This document shows positions 1 through 8,277 of a stretch of DNA of 64,000 nt, one piece after another. Positions within the stretch are counted from its first letter, which is position 1; each line of letters opens with the position of its first letter. The notes under the pieces are model-generated. The model ran no database searches, was not told the DNA's origin, and worked only from the letters and a program-made list of their open reading frames with translations. The translations under genes were made by a program, and so were the position numbers. Origin of the DNA: Rhizobium sp. BT04 (GTDB taxonomy: Bacteria; Pseudomonadota; Alphaproteobacteria; Rhizobiales; Rhizobiaceae); assembly GCF_030053135.1 (NCBI RefSeq), contig NZ_CP125652.1, forward strand, positions 1,674,001-1,738,000, in the 5' to 3' direction.

Positions 1-13
1 CTGTAAGCCTCAC
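1..13 (-). CDS. Possible 5' end of a ParE-type toxin gene (partial)
   Basis: A GTG at position 13 on the minus strand overlaps the TGA of the restored ParD reading frame and would read V-R-L-T before leaving the window. ParD and ParE genes are usually adjacent with overlapping or nearly overlapping ends, and ParE proteins often begin with a short hydrophobic strand of this sort. Only four codons are visible, so the call rests on the neighbouring antitoxin and on the overlap geometry, not on the protein sequence itself. Confidence 0.3.
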
Positions 14-278
14 AGCGACTTCTTTTTGCCCCGCGTGGCCAGCAACTCGACTGCTTCTTTTCTCAGATCGTTCCAGAACGCGGGCGTTGCCTCCACCGCA
101 TCGCCCGACGCCAAGCCCTCAAGCAGTAAAGCCTCAAGCCGCGCCTCGTTTCACGCGCCTGTGCATCGCGAACAAGGCCACGGAAATATTCGCTGACATT
201 GCCATAGCCCTTGCTGGCCATCTGACTTTCGACAAAGGCCTTGAGGCTATCCGGCAGCGAGATCGTCACGGTCGCCAT
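10..278 (-). pseudogene. parD: ParD-type ribbon-helix-helix antitoxin, frameshifted
   Basis: The N-terminal 40 residues (MATVTISLPDSLKAFVE...) match the ribbon-helix-helix DNA-binding part of ParD antitoxins, which bind their own promoter and neutralise ParE. After about codon 42 the frame turns into Arg/Trp-rich nonsense (RRGLRLYCLRAWRRAM). In the neighbouring frame the sequence continues as EARLEALLLEGLASGD, then AFWNDLRKEAVELL, and ends RGKKKSL-stop at 10-12. That is a typical ParD C-terminus, which wraps the toxin. The break lies at about 148-152, where one base is missing near a run of three A on the coding strand. Either the antitoxin is truncated or there is a single-base sequence error. 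A functional ParE with no functional antitoxin would be toxic, so the toxin beyond the window edge is probably also dead, or the base is an error. Confidence 0.75.
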
Positions 279-339
279 AGGCGATATCCTTGTTGAGATG
301 AGGAAATGTAACTGCTTTCTTAACTGTTCTCAACAATTA

Positions 340-369
340 AGAAACCCTCCCCGCTTTCGCGGGAAGGGT
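340..369 (-). terminator. Intrinsic terminator of the ABC exporter gene
   Basis: An 11-bp stem (344-354 with 359-369, loop of four bases, one mismatch/wobble) lies just beyond the stop of the exporter. On the minus strand it is followed by TTTCTTAATT. Confidence 0.65.
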
Positions 370-375
370 CGATCG

Positions 376-2232
376 TTATTCCGCGGCCTCTTCCGCTTCC
401 TCCGCGTGATCGGAGAGGAAGCCGCCGGACTGGCGGTTCCAGAGGTCGGCGTAGATGCCGCCACTCTCGATCAGTTCGGCATGCGAACCGGCCTCGATGA
501 TCCGGCCTTTGTCGAGCACGATCAGCCGGTCCATTTCCGTCAGCGTCGAAAGCCGGTGAGCGATCGCGATCACCGTCTTGCCTTCCATCAGGGCGAAGAG
601 GTTTTCCTGGATCGCCGCCTCGACTTCCGAATCGAGCGCCGAGGTTGCCTCGTCGAGCACCAGGATCGGCGCGTCCTTGAGGAAGACGCGGGCGATCGCG
701 ATACGCTGCCGCTGGCCGCCTGACAGTTTGACGCCGCGTTCGCCGACCTGCGCGTCGAGCCCCGCGCGGCCCTGCATGTCGACGAGCCCCTCAATGAACT
801 CCCACGCATTGGCGCGTTTGGCGGCCTCGATCACCTCGGCATCGGTCGCCTCCGGCCGGCCATAGGCGATGTTGTCGCGGATCGAGCGATGCAGCAGCGA
901 GGTGTCCTGCGTCACCACGCCGATCAGCGAACGCAGGCTCTCCTGCGAGACGCCTGATATATCCTGCCCGTCGATGGTGATGCGGCCGCCCTCCAGATCG
1001 TAAAAGCGGAGCAGCAGGTTCATCAGCGTCGTCTTGCCGGCGCCGGAGCGGCCGACGAGGCCGACCTTCTCGCCCGCCTTGATATCGAGCGACAGATTGT
1101 CGATGACACCCTTGCTCTTGCCGTAGTGGAAGCGGATGCGGTCGTAGTGGATCGCGCCCTTCTTCGCCGTCAAGACGGGTGCCCCCGGCTTGTCGACGAT
1201 GTCATGCTGTTTGCTCATCATCTCCATGCCGTCATAGACCGTGCCGATATTCTCGAACAGCGCCGAGACTTCCCACATGATCCATTGCGACATGCCGTTG
1301 ACGCGCATGGCAAGACCGATGGCTATGGCGATGGCGCCGACCGAGATCGCCCCGTTCAGCCAGAACCAGATCGACAGGCCGGAGACGACGAAGAGCGCAA
1401 CGCAGTTGTTGAGGTAGACGCTGATGTGGAACAGCGTCACCTTGCGCATCTGCCTGTGCACGGTCTGCAGGAACTCGTCCATGCCCTCCTTGGCATAGAC
1501 CTCCTCGCGGCCGGCATGCGAAAACAGCTTGACGGTTGCGATGTTGGTGTAGCTGTCGACCACACGCCCCGTCATCATCGAGCGTGCATCCGCCTGCTGC
1601 GCCGCGATCTTGCGAAGCCGCGGCACGAAATAGGCGACGATGCCGATATAGACGGCGAGCCAGACGAGGATCGGGATCATCAGCCGCCAGTCGGCCGCTG
1701 CGATGACGATGATCATCGTCAGGAAGTACGTCACGACATAGACGAAGACGTCGAGGATCTTCATCACCGTTTCGCGCACGGCAAGCGAGGTCTGCATCAC
1801 CTTTGTCGCGACGCGCCCGGCAAACTCGTTGGCGAAGAACGTCATGCTGTGGCGCAGCAGGAAGCGGTGCATCTGCCAGCGGGCGCTCATCGGATAATTG
1901 CCGAGCAGCATCTGGTGCATGATGAGGGAATCGAGCCCGGCCGCCAGCGGCAAGCCGACCAGTACCAACGCCGCCATCCAGAAGAGCTTGTGGCCCTCCG
2001 TCTGCAGGAAAGTGGTACGGTCGGCATTGGTCAGCCAGTCGACGATATCGCCGAGAAACTGGAAGAGCGCCACTTCGCCGACGGCGATCGAGGCCGTCAA
2101 CATGGCCATCAGGCCGAGCCAAGGGGCTGCCGGCTTGCTGTAGTGCCAGCAAAAGGCAAAAAGACCCTTCGGCGGAGCGACCGGCTCCTCGCTCGGAAAG
2201 GGATTGAGTCGCTGTTCGAACCAGCCAAACAT
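376..2232 (-). CDS. ABC transporter, fused permease and ATP-binding domains
   Basis: A half-transporter of the exporter type, about 618 residues, expected to act as a homodimer in the inner membrane. Hydrophobic segments fill about residues 25-310. The C-terminal nucleotide-binding domain has Walker A GRSGAGKTT near residue 393, signature LSGGQRQR near 501, Walker B ILVLDEATSALD near 522 and a final switch His in IAIAHRLS. The substrate cannot be told from the sequence; this subfamily covers multidrug and lipid exporters. The start at 2232 is chosen because GGAG lies 7 nt upstream. In-frame ATGs at 2250 and 2343 are possible but have poorer ribosome sites. The gene ends in a terminator at 340-369. 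A leader with a small ORF and a hairpin lies upstream. Confidence 0.9.
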   Translation of the reverse strand: MFGWFEQRLNPFPSEEPVAPPKGLFAFCWHYSKPAAPWLGLMAMLTASIAVGEVALFQFLGDIVDWLTNADRTTFLQTEGHKLFWMAALVLVGLPLAAGLDSLIMHQMLLGNYPMSARWQMHRFLLRHSMTFFANEFAGRVATKVMQTSLAVRETVMKILDVFVYVVTYFLTMIIVIAAADWRLMIPILVWLAVYIGIVAYFVPRLRKIAAQQADARSMMTGRVVDSYTNIATVKLFSHAGREEVYAKEGMDEFLQTVHRQMRKVTLFHISVYLNNCVALFVVSGLSIWFWLNGAISVGAIAIAIGLAMRVNGMSQWIMWEVSALFENIGTVYDGMEMMSKQHDIVDKPGAPVLTAKKGAIHYDRIRFHYGKSKGVIDNLSLDIKAGEKVGLVGRSGAGKTTLMNLLLRFYDLEGGRITIDGQDISGVSQESLRSLIGVVTQDTSLLHRSIRDNIAYGRPEATDAEVIEAAKRANAWEFIEGLVDMQGRAGLDAQVGERGVKLSGGQRQRIAIARVFLKDAPILVLDEATSALDSEVEAAIQENLFALMEGKTVIAIAHRLSTLTEMDRLIVLDKGRIIEAGSHAELIESGGIYADLWNRQSGGFLSDHAEEAEEAAE

Positions 2233-2324
2233 GAAATTGCTCCGAAACATCAGCGTTTCGGCTCCCGGCTTCGCGCCATCCCGGCGCCATGCAAGCACAT
2301 ATGGGAACCGAACGTTCAAGGGGC

Positions 2325-2341
2325 GAGGCTGAAACAGCCTC
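2325..2341 (-). other. Hairpin in the leader of the ABC exporter gene
   Basis: A perfect 7-bp stem (2325-2331 with 2335-2341, loop AAA on the plus strand) lies between the small upstream ORF and the exporter start. No U-run follows, so it is not a classical terminator. A role in leader control is inference only. Confidence 0.35.
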
Positions 2342-2380
2342 ACAATGGATCAAGAAGGGGATTTCAGGAAGAAATGCGCA

Positions 2381-2446
2381 CTAGCGGCGCCATGTCGCCT
2401 TGATCGGCATCACGGCGGGAAAGCGCATATCGAGCAAAATATTCAT
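2381..2446 (-). CDS. Possible 21-residue leader peptide upstream of the ABC exporter
   Basis: A small ORF reading MNILLDMRFPAVMPIKATWR plus a final R starts at 2446, with AGGGAGG ending about 7 nt before its ATG. This is a better ribosome site than that of most genes here. It ends 148 nt before the exporter start, on the same strand, and a 7-bp hairpin lies between them. No family is recognised. It could be a regulatory upstream ORF, a genuine micro-protein, or chance. It is too short for codon statistics to help. Confidence 0.35.
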   Translation of the reverse strand: MNILLDMRFPAVMPIKATWRR

Positions 2447-2621
2447 GTCGGCCCTCCCTGCTGGCGATTGAAGCTGGGGATGGATAACGCGAAAACCGCG
2501 AAATTTCCAGCCCCATAATGGCGTAAATTGAATGTTCCGGGCCAAACGCGCCCCTGTTGCTCCGAAATAACAGTTGGATTACGCCTCGCGCATCGAAACG
2601 AAAACAAGAAGGCGGCACGTC

Positions 2622-3083
2622 ATGACGGACCTCAGACTGGCACTCTACCAGCCGGATATTCCTGGCAACACAGGCACGATCCTGCGGCTAGCCGCCTGCC
2701 TCGGCTTCGCGGTCGATTTGATCGAGCCGGCCGGCTTCGATGTCTCCGACCGCAATTTGAAACGGGCCGGCATGGATTATATCGCCGCCGCTGCGCTGAC
2801 CCGCCATATCAGCTGGGAGCGCTTCGAGGCGTGGCGCGCCACATCAGGCCGCCGCCTGATCCTCGCCTCGACGAGAGCCGCCGATCGCTACACCAACCTT
2901 GCCTTTCGCCCCGACGATATCCTGCTTTTCGGCCGTGAAAGCGCCGGCGTGCCGGATCAGGTGCATGAGACCGCAGACGCCCGCATCCTGATCCCGATGG
3001 TCGAAGGCCAGCGCTCGATCAATGTCGCGGTCTCGGCCGCAATGATCGTCGGCGAGGCGATGCGCCAAACCGCCTGGGTTTGA
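2622..3083 (+). CDS. trmL: tRNA (cytidine/uridine-34 2'-O) methyltransferase TrmL
   Basis: A SPOUT-family methyltransferase of 153 residues. TrmL uses S-adenosylmethionine to methylate the 2'-hydroxyl of the wobble base in some leucine tRNAs. The family signature is clear: an N-terminal LYQPDIPGNTGTILRLAACL, then LFGRESAGVP near residue 105, and the knotted C-terminal IPMVEGQRSINVAVSAAM that binds the cofactor. The ATG at 2622 is preceded by AAGGCGG and gives the usual family N-terminus; an upstream in-frame extension to 2574 is unlikely. The gene stands alone between divergent and tandem neighbours. Confidence 0.93.
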   Translation: MTDLRLALYQPDIPGNTGTILRLAACLGFAVDLIEPAGFDVSDRNLKRAGMDYIAAAALTRHISWERFEAWRATSGRRLILASTRAADRYTNLAFRPDDILLFGRESAGVPDQVHETADARILIPMVEGQRSINVAVSAAMIVGEAMRQTAWV

Positions 3084-3274
3084 TCGACACCGCCTCGGCG
3101 GAATGGCCGACGGCACGTGTCGCAAAATGACGTTGTCAATCTGCCAAACAGGTCTATATTTATTAGCCGAGCAATCAAAAAATTCGAATTGCCTCTATAG
3201 TTTCAACAGCTTGGGAAGGTAAAATCCAGGCTTGCACGCCTCCTGGCCGACGAAAGAAGAATAAAAACAACAAA

Positions 3275-4921
3275 ATGGACTCCACAATCATCATGATCAA
3301 CCTGTTCGGCGCCGTGGCTCTGCTGCTGTTCGGCCTCGCGCAGGTGAAGGATGGCGTTTCCCGGGCTTTCGGCGCCCGCCTGAGAACGGGACTGGCGAGC
3401 GGCACACGTGGAGGCTTTCGTTCTTTCCTGTCCGGTCTCGTGGCGACCATCGCGCTGCAGAGCTCCACCGCGACGGCGCTGATGACCGCATCCTTCGTCG
3501 AACGTGATCTGGTCAAGCCGCGCATGGCGCAGATCGTCCTGCTCGGCGCCAATGTCGGCACCGCAATCACCGCCTGGATCGTCGCCACCGGCATCGAATG
3601 GCTCTCTCCCCTCCTGATCTTGGCCGGCATCGTGCTTTACCGCCGCCGCTCCAGCACCCGTCAGGGCGGCGGTGCGGCGCTGATCGGCATCGGATTGATG
3701 CTGCTGTCGCTGCACCTTCTCGGCCTTGCGACCGAGCCGATGCGCGCCTCTCCGGCTCTCGCCGCCTTCATCGGCCTGCTGGACGGCGCGCTGCCGGTGG
3801 CGCTGCTCTTCGCGGCAGCCCTCGCCTTTTTATCCTCGTCGAGCCTTGCGGTGGTGGTGCTCATCCTGTCGCTCGCCTCGGCCGGCCTCATCTCCGCCGA
3901 ACTCGTCATCGTGCTCGTACTCGGCGCCAATCTCGGCGGTGCGATACCGCCTGTCGTCGCGACATTGTCCGGCCCGGCTTCGGCGCGGCGCGTCACTCTC
4001 GGTAATCTCGCCGTCCGCTCGCTCGGCTGTCTCATCGCCCTCCCGCTGGCGGGCTACGGCGCGGAACTCATCCAGATGCTGCCCTTCGAGCCAGCCAAGC
4101 TGCCGGTCGATGCGCATCTTGCCTTCAACCTTCTGCTGGCAGCGGTTGCCTGGCCATTCTCCCGGCCGCTCGCCGCTCTGATGGCCCGGCTGGTGCCGGA
4201 TCAGGCCGAGCCCGACAGTGCCCCGAAATATCTGGATGCGCAGGAGCTTTCGACGCCGGTCGTTGCCCTTGCCAGCGCCACCCGCGAAGTGCTCGGCGTC
4301 GGCGACCTGATCGAGCGCATGCTGATCCGGGTCTCCGAGGCCTTCGAGCACAACGACGCATCCAAGCTTACCGAGATCCCCGCCCTCGAAGAGCGCGTCG
4401 ACCGGCTGCAGCAGGCGGTGAAGGTCTATCTCTCCAGGCTTGGCCGCGAGGGTCTCAGCGACGAGAACGCCCGCCGGTCGATCGTCGTCATCGATTATGC
4501 GATCAATCTCGAACATATGGGCGACATCATCGAGAAAGGCCTGGCGGAGCAAGTTGCGAAGAAAATCTCTCTCGGGCTCAAATTTTCCGAAGACGGCCAC
4601 CAGGAACTGCGCAAGCTGTTCGATCTGACGATCGACAACCTGCGCGTCGCCCAGACGATCTTCGTCACTCGCGATTTCAATCTCGCGCGTCAGATGATGG
4701 AGGTGAAGGTCGAGGTGCGCCGGATGGAAAAACAGTCGGCCGAGCGTCACCTCGAACGCCTGCGCGACGGCCGCACCGACAGCCTGCAGACAAGTTCGCT
4801 GCATCTCGATATGTTGCGCGACCTCAAGCGCATCAACGCCCACATCGTCTCCGTCGCGCATCCGATTATGGATGAAAGCGGCCTCTTGATCGAAAGCCGT
4901 GTGCGCACCCCTGCGAAGTGA
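3275..4921 (+). CDS. Na/Pi cotransporter family protein with C-terminal PhoU domain
   Basis: A 548-residue inner-membrane protein. Two inverted Na/Pi-cotransporter repeats carry the conserved glutamine/serine-rich motifs ALQSSTATALM (about residue 61) and AFLSSSSLAVVV (about 185). These repeats form the ion and phosphate path in the NptA/YjbB family. A helical PhoU-like domain follows from about residue 330 to the end and probably senses or gates phosphate flux. The family moves phosphate with sodium; bacterial members may work in export. The ATG at 3275 follows an A-rich stretch and only a weak AGAAGA ribosome site. Confidence 0.88.
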   Translation: MDSTIIMINLFGAVALLLFGLAQVKDGVSRAFGARLRTGLASGTRGGFRSFLSGLVATIALQSSTATALMTASFVERDLVKPRMAQIVLLGANVGTAITAWIVATGIEWLSPLLILAGIVLYRRRSSTRQGGGAALIGIGLMLLSLHLLGLATEPMRASPALAAFIGLLDGALPVALLFAAALAFLSSSSLAVVVLILSLASAGLISAELVIVLVLGANLGGAIPPVVATLSGPASARRVTLGNLAVRSLGCLIALPLAGYGAELIQMLPFEPAKLPVDAHLAFNLLLAAVAWPFSRPLAALMARLVPDQAEPDSAPKYLDAQELSTPVVALASATREVLGVGDLIERMLIRVSEAFEHNDASKLTEIPALEERVDRLQQAVKVYLSRLGREGLSDENARRSIVVIDYAINLEHMGDIIEKGLAEQVAKKISLGLKFSEDGHQELRKLFDLTIDNLRVAQTIFVTRDFNLARQMMEVKVEVRRMEKQSAERHLERLRDGRTDSLQTSSLHLDMLRDLKRINAHIVSVAHPIMDESGLLIESRVRTPAK

Positions 4922-4924
4922 CGG

Positions 4925-5185
4925 TCAGTCGGCCGTCGGCAGGCGGCGCATGGTGAATTCGATCTGGTCGCCGTCGAGCTGGCGCCAGCTCTCCACCTCG
5001 GTCCAATAGGCGGCTTTCGGATATTCGTCGAACCATTCGCGCGCCTTGGCGCGTGCGTCGAGGAGGCCGAGGCAATATGTCTCACGCACGAAATGGTCTT
5101 TCCTGCGGGAGGATGTTTCCGCCCGATGTCTCGCGATCCTGCGCTTCAGGCCGTCGAAGGACGGAGGCCCTGGAACTTTTTTCAT
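4925..5185 (-). CDS. Conserved small hypothetical protein (86 residues)
   Basis: Function not recognised. The protein is rich in aromatic and charged residues (REWFDEYPKAAYWTEVESWRQL) with no signal peptide or membrane segment. The ATG at 5185 is preceded by AGAGGTAGGTTTG, a fair ribosome site. It lies convergent to the Na/Pi cotransporter, with stop codons 3 nt apart, and divergent to hemF. Reading-frame length and ordinary amino-acid composition support a real gene over a shadow. Confidence 0.6.
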   Translation of the reverse strand: MKKVPGPPSFDGLKRRIARHRAETSSRRKDHFVRETYCLGLLDARAKAREWFDEYPKAAYWTEVESWRQLDGDQIEFTMRRLPTAD

Positions 5186-5362
5186 CAAACCTACCTCTTG
5201 GGAAAAGGTAATATCGAAATTCTTTATTTGCGAGTCGAATCTTGGAAGCGCTCAGCGGTGCTGTCTCGGCTTGGCGAGACGCAGCGCCAACTGCTAATCA
5301 TGGCCGGCAATCAAGAATGAGCGAGTCGCCTCCGAAGACGATGTCGACCGCCGGAGACGAAA

Positions 5363-6274
5363 ATGGAAAGACCGGAACTGCCGATCGGCCTGCCTGACGA
5401 TATCGAAGAGAAGAAGGCGGCCGCCCGCAATTGGTTCGAGGGATTGCGCGATACGATCTGCGCCTCCTTCGAGGCTATCGAGGATGAGTTGGAAGGGCCG
5501 CTCTCCGACCAGGAGCCCGGCCGCTTCGTCGCCAAGGACTGGTCGCGCGAAAACGGCGCCGGCGGCGGTGGCCGGATGTCGATGATGGAAGGGCGCGTCT
5601 TCGAGAAGGTCGGCGTCCATACCTCCACAGTCCACGGCGAATTCTCCCCGGATTTCCGGGCGCAGATACCCGGCGCCAAGGATGATCCGCGTTTCTGGGC
5701 CTCGGGCATCTCGTTGATCGCCCATCCCGTCAACCCCAACGTCCCGGCCGTGCATATGAACACGCGCATGGTGGTCACCACGAGCCGGTGGTTCGGCGGC
5801 GGCGCCGACCTGACACCGGTGCTGTCGCGCCGCCGCACGCAGGAGGACGAGGATAGCCAGCTCTTCCACAAAGCCATGGAGATCGCCTGCCGCAATCACG
5901 CAGTTGCCGATTACGGCGCCTACAAGGCCTGGTGCGACAACTATTTCTTCCTGAAGCACCGCAATGAGGCCCGCGGCATCGGCGGCATCTTCTACGACTG
6001 GCTGCATTCGAGCGAGGAAGCCGGAGGCTGGGACGCCGATTTCGCCTTCACCCGCGATGTCGGCCGGGCCTTCGCCATGGTCTATCCGAAGATCGTCCGC
6101 TCCAACTTCAACAAGGTGTGGACGGAAGCCGACCGCGACGAACAATTGATCCGTCGGGGCCGTTACGTCGAATTCAATCTGTTGTATGATCGCGGCACCA
6201 TCTTCGGCCTGAAGACCGGCGGCAACGTTGAATCCATTCTGTCGTCATTGCCGCCCGTCGTCCGCTGGCCATGA
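5363..6274 (+). CDS. hemF: Aerobic coproporphyrinogen-III oxidase HemF
   Basis: A 303-residue cytosolic enzyme that decarboxylates two propionate groups of coproporphyrinogen III to vinyls using oxygen, a late step of heme synthesis. Family hallmarks are present: [40 protein letters not shown], the [20 protein letters not shown] stretch, [10 protein letters not shown] and the C-terminal [16 protein letters not shown]. Length is normal. The ATG at 5363 follows CCGGAGACGAAA. No clear FNR/FixK-type operator was seen in the 170 bases upstream. Confidence 0.97.
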   Translation: MERPELPIGLPDDIEEKKAAARNWFEGLRDTICASFEAIEDELEGPLSDQEPGRFVAKDWSRENGAGGGGRMSMMEGRVFEKVGVHTSTVHGEFSPDFRAQIPGAKDDPRFWASGISLIAHPVNPNVPAVHMNTRMVVTTSRWFGGGADLTPVLSRRRTQEDEDSQLFHKAMEIACRNHAVADYGAYKAWCDNYFFLKHRNEARGIGGIFYDWLHSSEEAGGWDADFAFTRDVGRAFAMVYPKIVRSNFNKVWTEADRDEQLIRRGRYVEFNLLYDRGTIFGLKTGGNVESILSSLPPVVRWP

Positions 6275-6377
6275 CACTGTGATATCTCATCGATAAATTC
6301 GAGGTGAAAGACCTTCACGAAAACTCAGTGCGTCCTAACTTTATATGTATGTGCGTAACAATCGGAGGAGGATTGTC

Positions 6378-6647
6378 ATGACGATACAAAGTGGCTCGCC
6401 TGCGTCCACGGATGTCCAGGAAACATCCCGCGCAATCGACGCACCGGAGTTTCTGACGCGCATCGCCGAGAAACTGCGGGCCAAGAGCGGCTCGGATCTG
6501 CCGCTGTCCTGCTTCATCGAACAGGTGAAGCTGCAACTGGCCGGCGGGAAATCGCCGGAACAGCTGCAGAACGAAGCCGCGGCCGCCAACAGCAACATGC
6601 CCGGCCAGCTTTCGGATACCTACAAAGCTTGGGCGATGCCCGACTGA
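6378..6647 (+). CDS. Small conserved hypothetical protein (89 residues)
   Basis: Function not recognised. The ATG at 6378 has a very strong ribosome site (GGAGGAGG, 5 nt spacing), which supports expression. The protein is soluble and acidic-neutral, with a helical middle (FLTRIAEKLRAKSGSD), a Gln-rich stretch near 60-70 and no cysteine cluster. It is followed after 112 nt by another small gene of the DUF1059 family on the same strand, so the two could be co-transcribed. Confidence 0.65.
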   Translation: MTIQSGSPASTDVQETSRAIDAPEFLTRIAEKLRAKSGSDLPLSCFIEQVKLQLAGGKSPEQLQNEAAAANSNMPGQLSDTYKAWAMPD

Positions 6648-6759
6648 AAGACCTTCTCCGGTCGTCACCTCATGCCGGCCGGAACCTTCTCTTCCTCCGC
6701 ACATTCATCAATCGCGTGAAAGCGCGATGGCCGTTGCGTTTCAGACAGAGGAGAAAACC

Positions 6760-6945
6760 ATGCGACTTTTCGAATGCGGCACGCTCGTTCCCGGCTGCGC
6801 TTGGCACACCCGGGCGGATAATGACGCAGAGGTGGTCCGCCGCGCCGTCGAGCACCTGAAGACGGCTCATGGCGAAACGACCATACGCGAAAATATGGTT
6901 GATAACATCAAGGCCCGCATCCGCGACGAAGCGACCGCCGCCTGA
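6760..6945 (+). CDS. DUF1059-family small protein
   Basis: A 61-residue protein beginning MRLFECGTLVPGCAWHTRAD, with the conserved Cys-Gly, Gly-Cys and HTRAD pattern of DUF1059 proteins, often described as small metal-binding proteins. A helix with H-x(4)-H/T spacing (EHLKTAHGET) follows. AGGAG lies 7 nt before the ATG. Metal binding is family-based inference from the Cys and His residues; there is no direct evidence here. Confidence 0.75.
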   Translation: MRLFECGTLVPGCAWHTRADNDAEVVRRAVEHLKTAHGETTIRENMVDNIKARIRDEATAA

Positions 6946-6979
6946 TAGCTGGGCGAGTATTCATACCAACGACGAAAGC

Positions 6980-7002
6980 CGCCGCATCCAACGGGTGCGG
7001 CG
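6980..7002. terminator. Hairpin between convergent genes
   Basis: A 10-bp stem (6980-6989 with 6993-7002, one G-T pair) with loop AAC sits between the DUF1059 gene and cca, which end facing each other. It probably ends transcription in one or both directions, but no good U-run follows on either strand. Confidence 0.45.
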
Positions 7003-7011
7003 CGGGATTCG

Positions 7012-8277
7012 CTATTGTACGCGTTCCTGCAGCCGGGCGAGCAGTGCCGCCCGGTCGGAGACGAAGTTTTCCTCGACCCACTCGTTTTCCAGGCCTGCAA
7101 GCAGCTCGCCGACGCGCGGGCCGGAGGCGATGCCCGCTGAAATCACATCGCCGCCGTTCAACGGAAACTGCGGCTTCGTCCAGTTCGTCGCCTGATCCAG
7201 CAGCTTTGTTAGCCGCGCCGACCGCGCCATTTCACCGAAATCCCCTTCAGCCTTGCCGCGCGCAACGCCGAGCGCCAGCTTCAGCCGCGTCATGATACCG
7301 TCGGCACCGTTGCGGTAAAGCAGCCGTTCGAAGCTCGCCGAGGACATCTCGTCATTGACGGGCGCTGCCGTCGCCCAGGCCTTGAGAGTGGCCGCTTCTG
7401 CATTCGAGAGCTTCAGCCGAACCGCAAGTGGCTCCAGCCGCGCCGCATCGGGCGGCACGATCGCCGCGAGGCGCAGCAGCGGATCGGGCGTCCAGCCGAG
7501 CGCCTTTTCGGTGGCGATCAGCGAAGGGATCGCATCGATCCCCCATTTTTCCGATTCCGGCAGGATTTCCGTCAGCACCCCCATCTGCCGCATCCAGAGC
7601 AGCGCCCGGCCGGGATCGGCAGCACCGAGCAGCTTTCTAAGCTCCGACCAGACGCGTTCTGCCGACAGCGTCTTCAGTTTCGAACGCGCCGCGGCACAGG
7701 CCTTCAGCCCCTCGGCATCCGGCCGTCCGGAGCCGTAATAGGCAAAGAAGCGGAAGAAGCGCAGGATGCGCAGATGATCCTCGGCGATACGCCTTGCAGC
7801 ATCGCCGATGAAGCGGATATTGCGCGCCTCGATATCGGCAAGCCCGCCGACCAGATCCACCACTTCGCCCTCGGCATCGGCATAGAGCGCGTTGATCGTC
7901 AGATCCCGCCGTTCGGCATCCGCCTTCCAGTCGGTGCTGAAGGCAACCTTGGCATGCCGTCCGTCGGTTTCGACATCGGTGCGAAGTGTCGTCACCTCGA
8001 AGGGCTTGCCGTCGATGACGAGCGTCACCGTGCCGTGCTGCAGACCGGTTGGCACCGCCTTGATACCGGCCGCTGCCGCCCGGTCCATGACGATCTCGGG
8101 TGTCAGTGTCGTGGCGATATCGATATCGCTGACCGGCAGGCCCATCAGGCTGTTGCGCACGGCGCCGCCGACCACCCGAGCTTCCCCGCCATCGGCCCCA
8201 CCATCGGCGTTGAGAAGCGAAAGGATCCGGCCGAGTGCCGGATCGCGGAACCAAGCTTGGTCGGCAAGGCCGGTCAT
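7012..8277 (-). CDS. cca: CCA tRNA nucleotidyltransferase / poly(A) polymerase family
   Basis: A 421-residue class II nucleotidyltransferase that adds or repairs the 3'-CCA of tRNA. The head domain carries RVVGGAVRNSLMG and the metal-binding DIDIATT (DxD) near residue 53. ERRDLTINALYAD follows, then the nucleotide-recognition stretch IAEDHLRILRFFRF near residue 165. The rest is the helical neck, body and tail. No HD domain is evident. The ATG at 8277 overlaps the stop of the upstream Nudix gene by four bases (ATGA), so translation is coupled. It is the last gene of a three-gene minus-strand operon. Confidence 0.92.
   Translation of the reverse strand: MTGLADQAWFRDPALGRILSLLNADGGADGGEARVVGGAVRNSLMGLPVSDIDIATTLTPEIVMDRAAAAGIKAVPTGLQHGTVTLVIDGKPFEVTTLRTDVETDGRHAKVAFSTDWKADAERRDLTINALYADAEGEVVDLVGGLADIEARNIRFIGDAARRIAEDHLRILRFFRFFAYYGSGRPDAEGLKACAAARSKLKTLSAERVWSELRKLLGAADPGRALLWMRQMGVLTEILPESEKWGIDAIPSLIATEKALGWTPDPLLRLAAIVPPDAARLEPLAVRLKLSNAEAATLKAWATAAPVNDEMSSASFERLLYRNGADGIMTRLKLALGVARGKAEGDFGEMARSARLTKLLDQATNWTKPQFPLNGGDVISAGIASGPRVGELLAGLENEWVEENFVSDRAALLARLQERVQ

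Noticed and set aside
1126..2403. Long plus-strand open frame opposite the ABC exporter
   Set aside because: His/Asp/Arg-rich composition typical of a reverse-strand shadow in high-GC DNA; no ribosome site.
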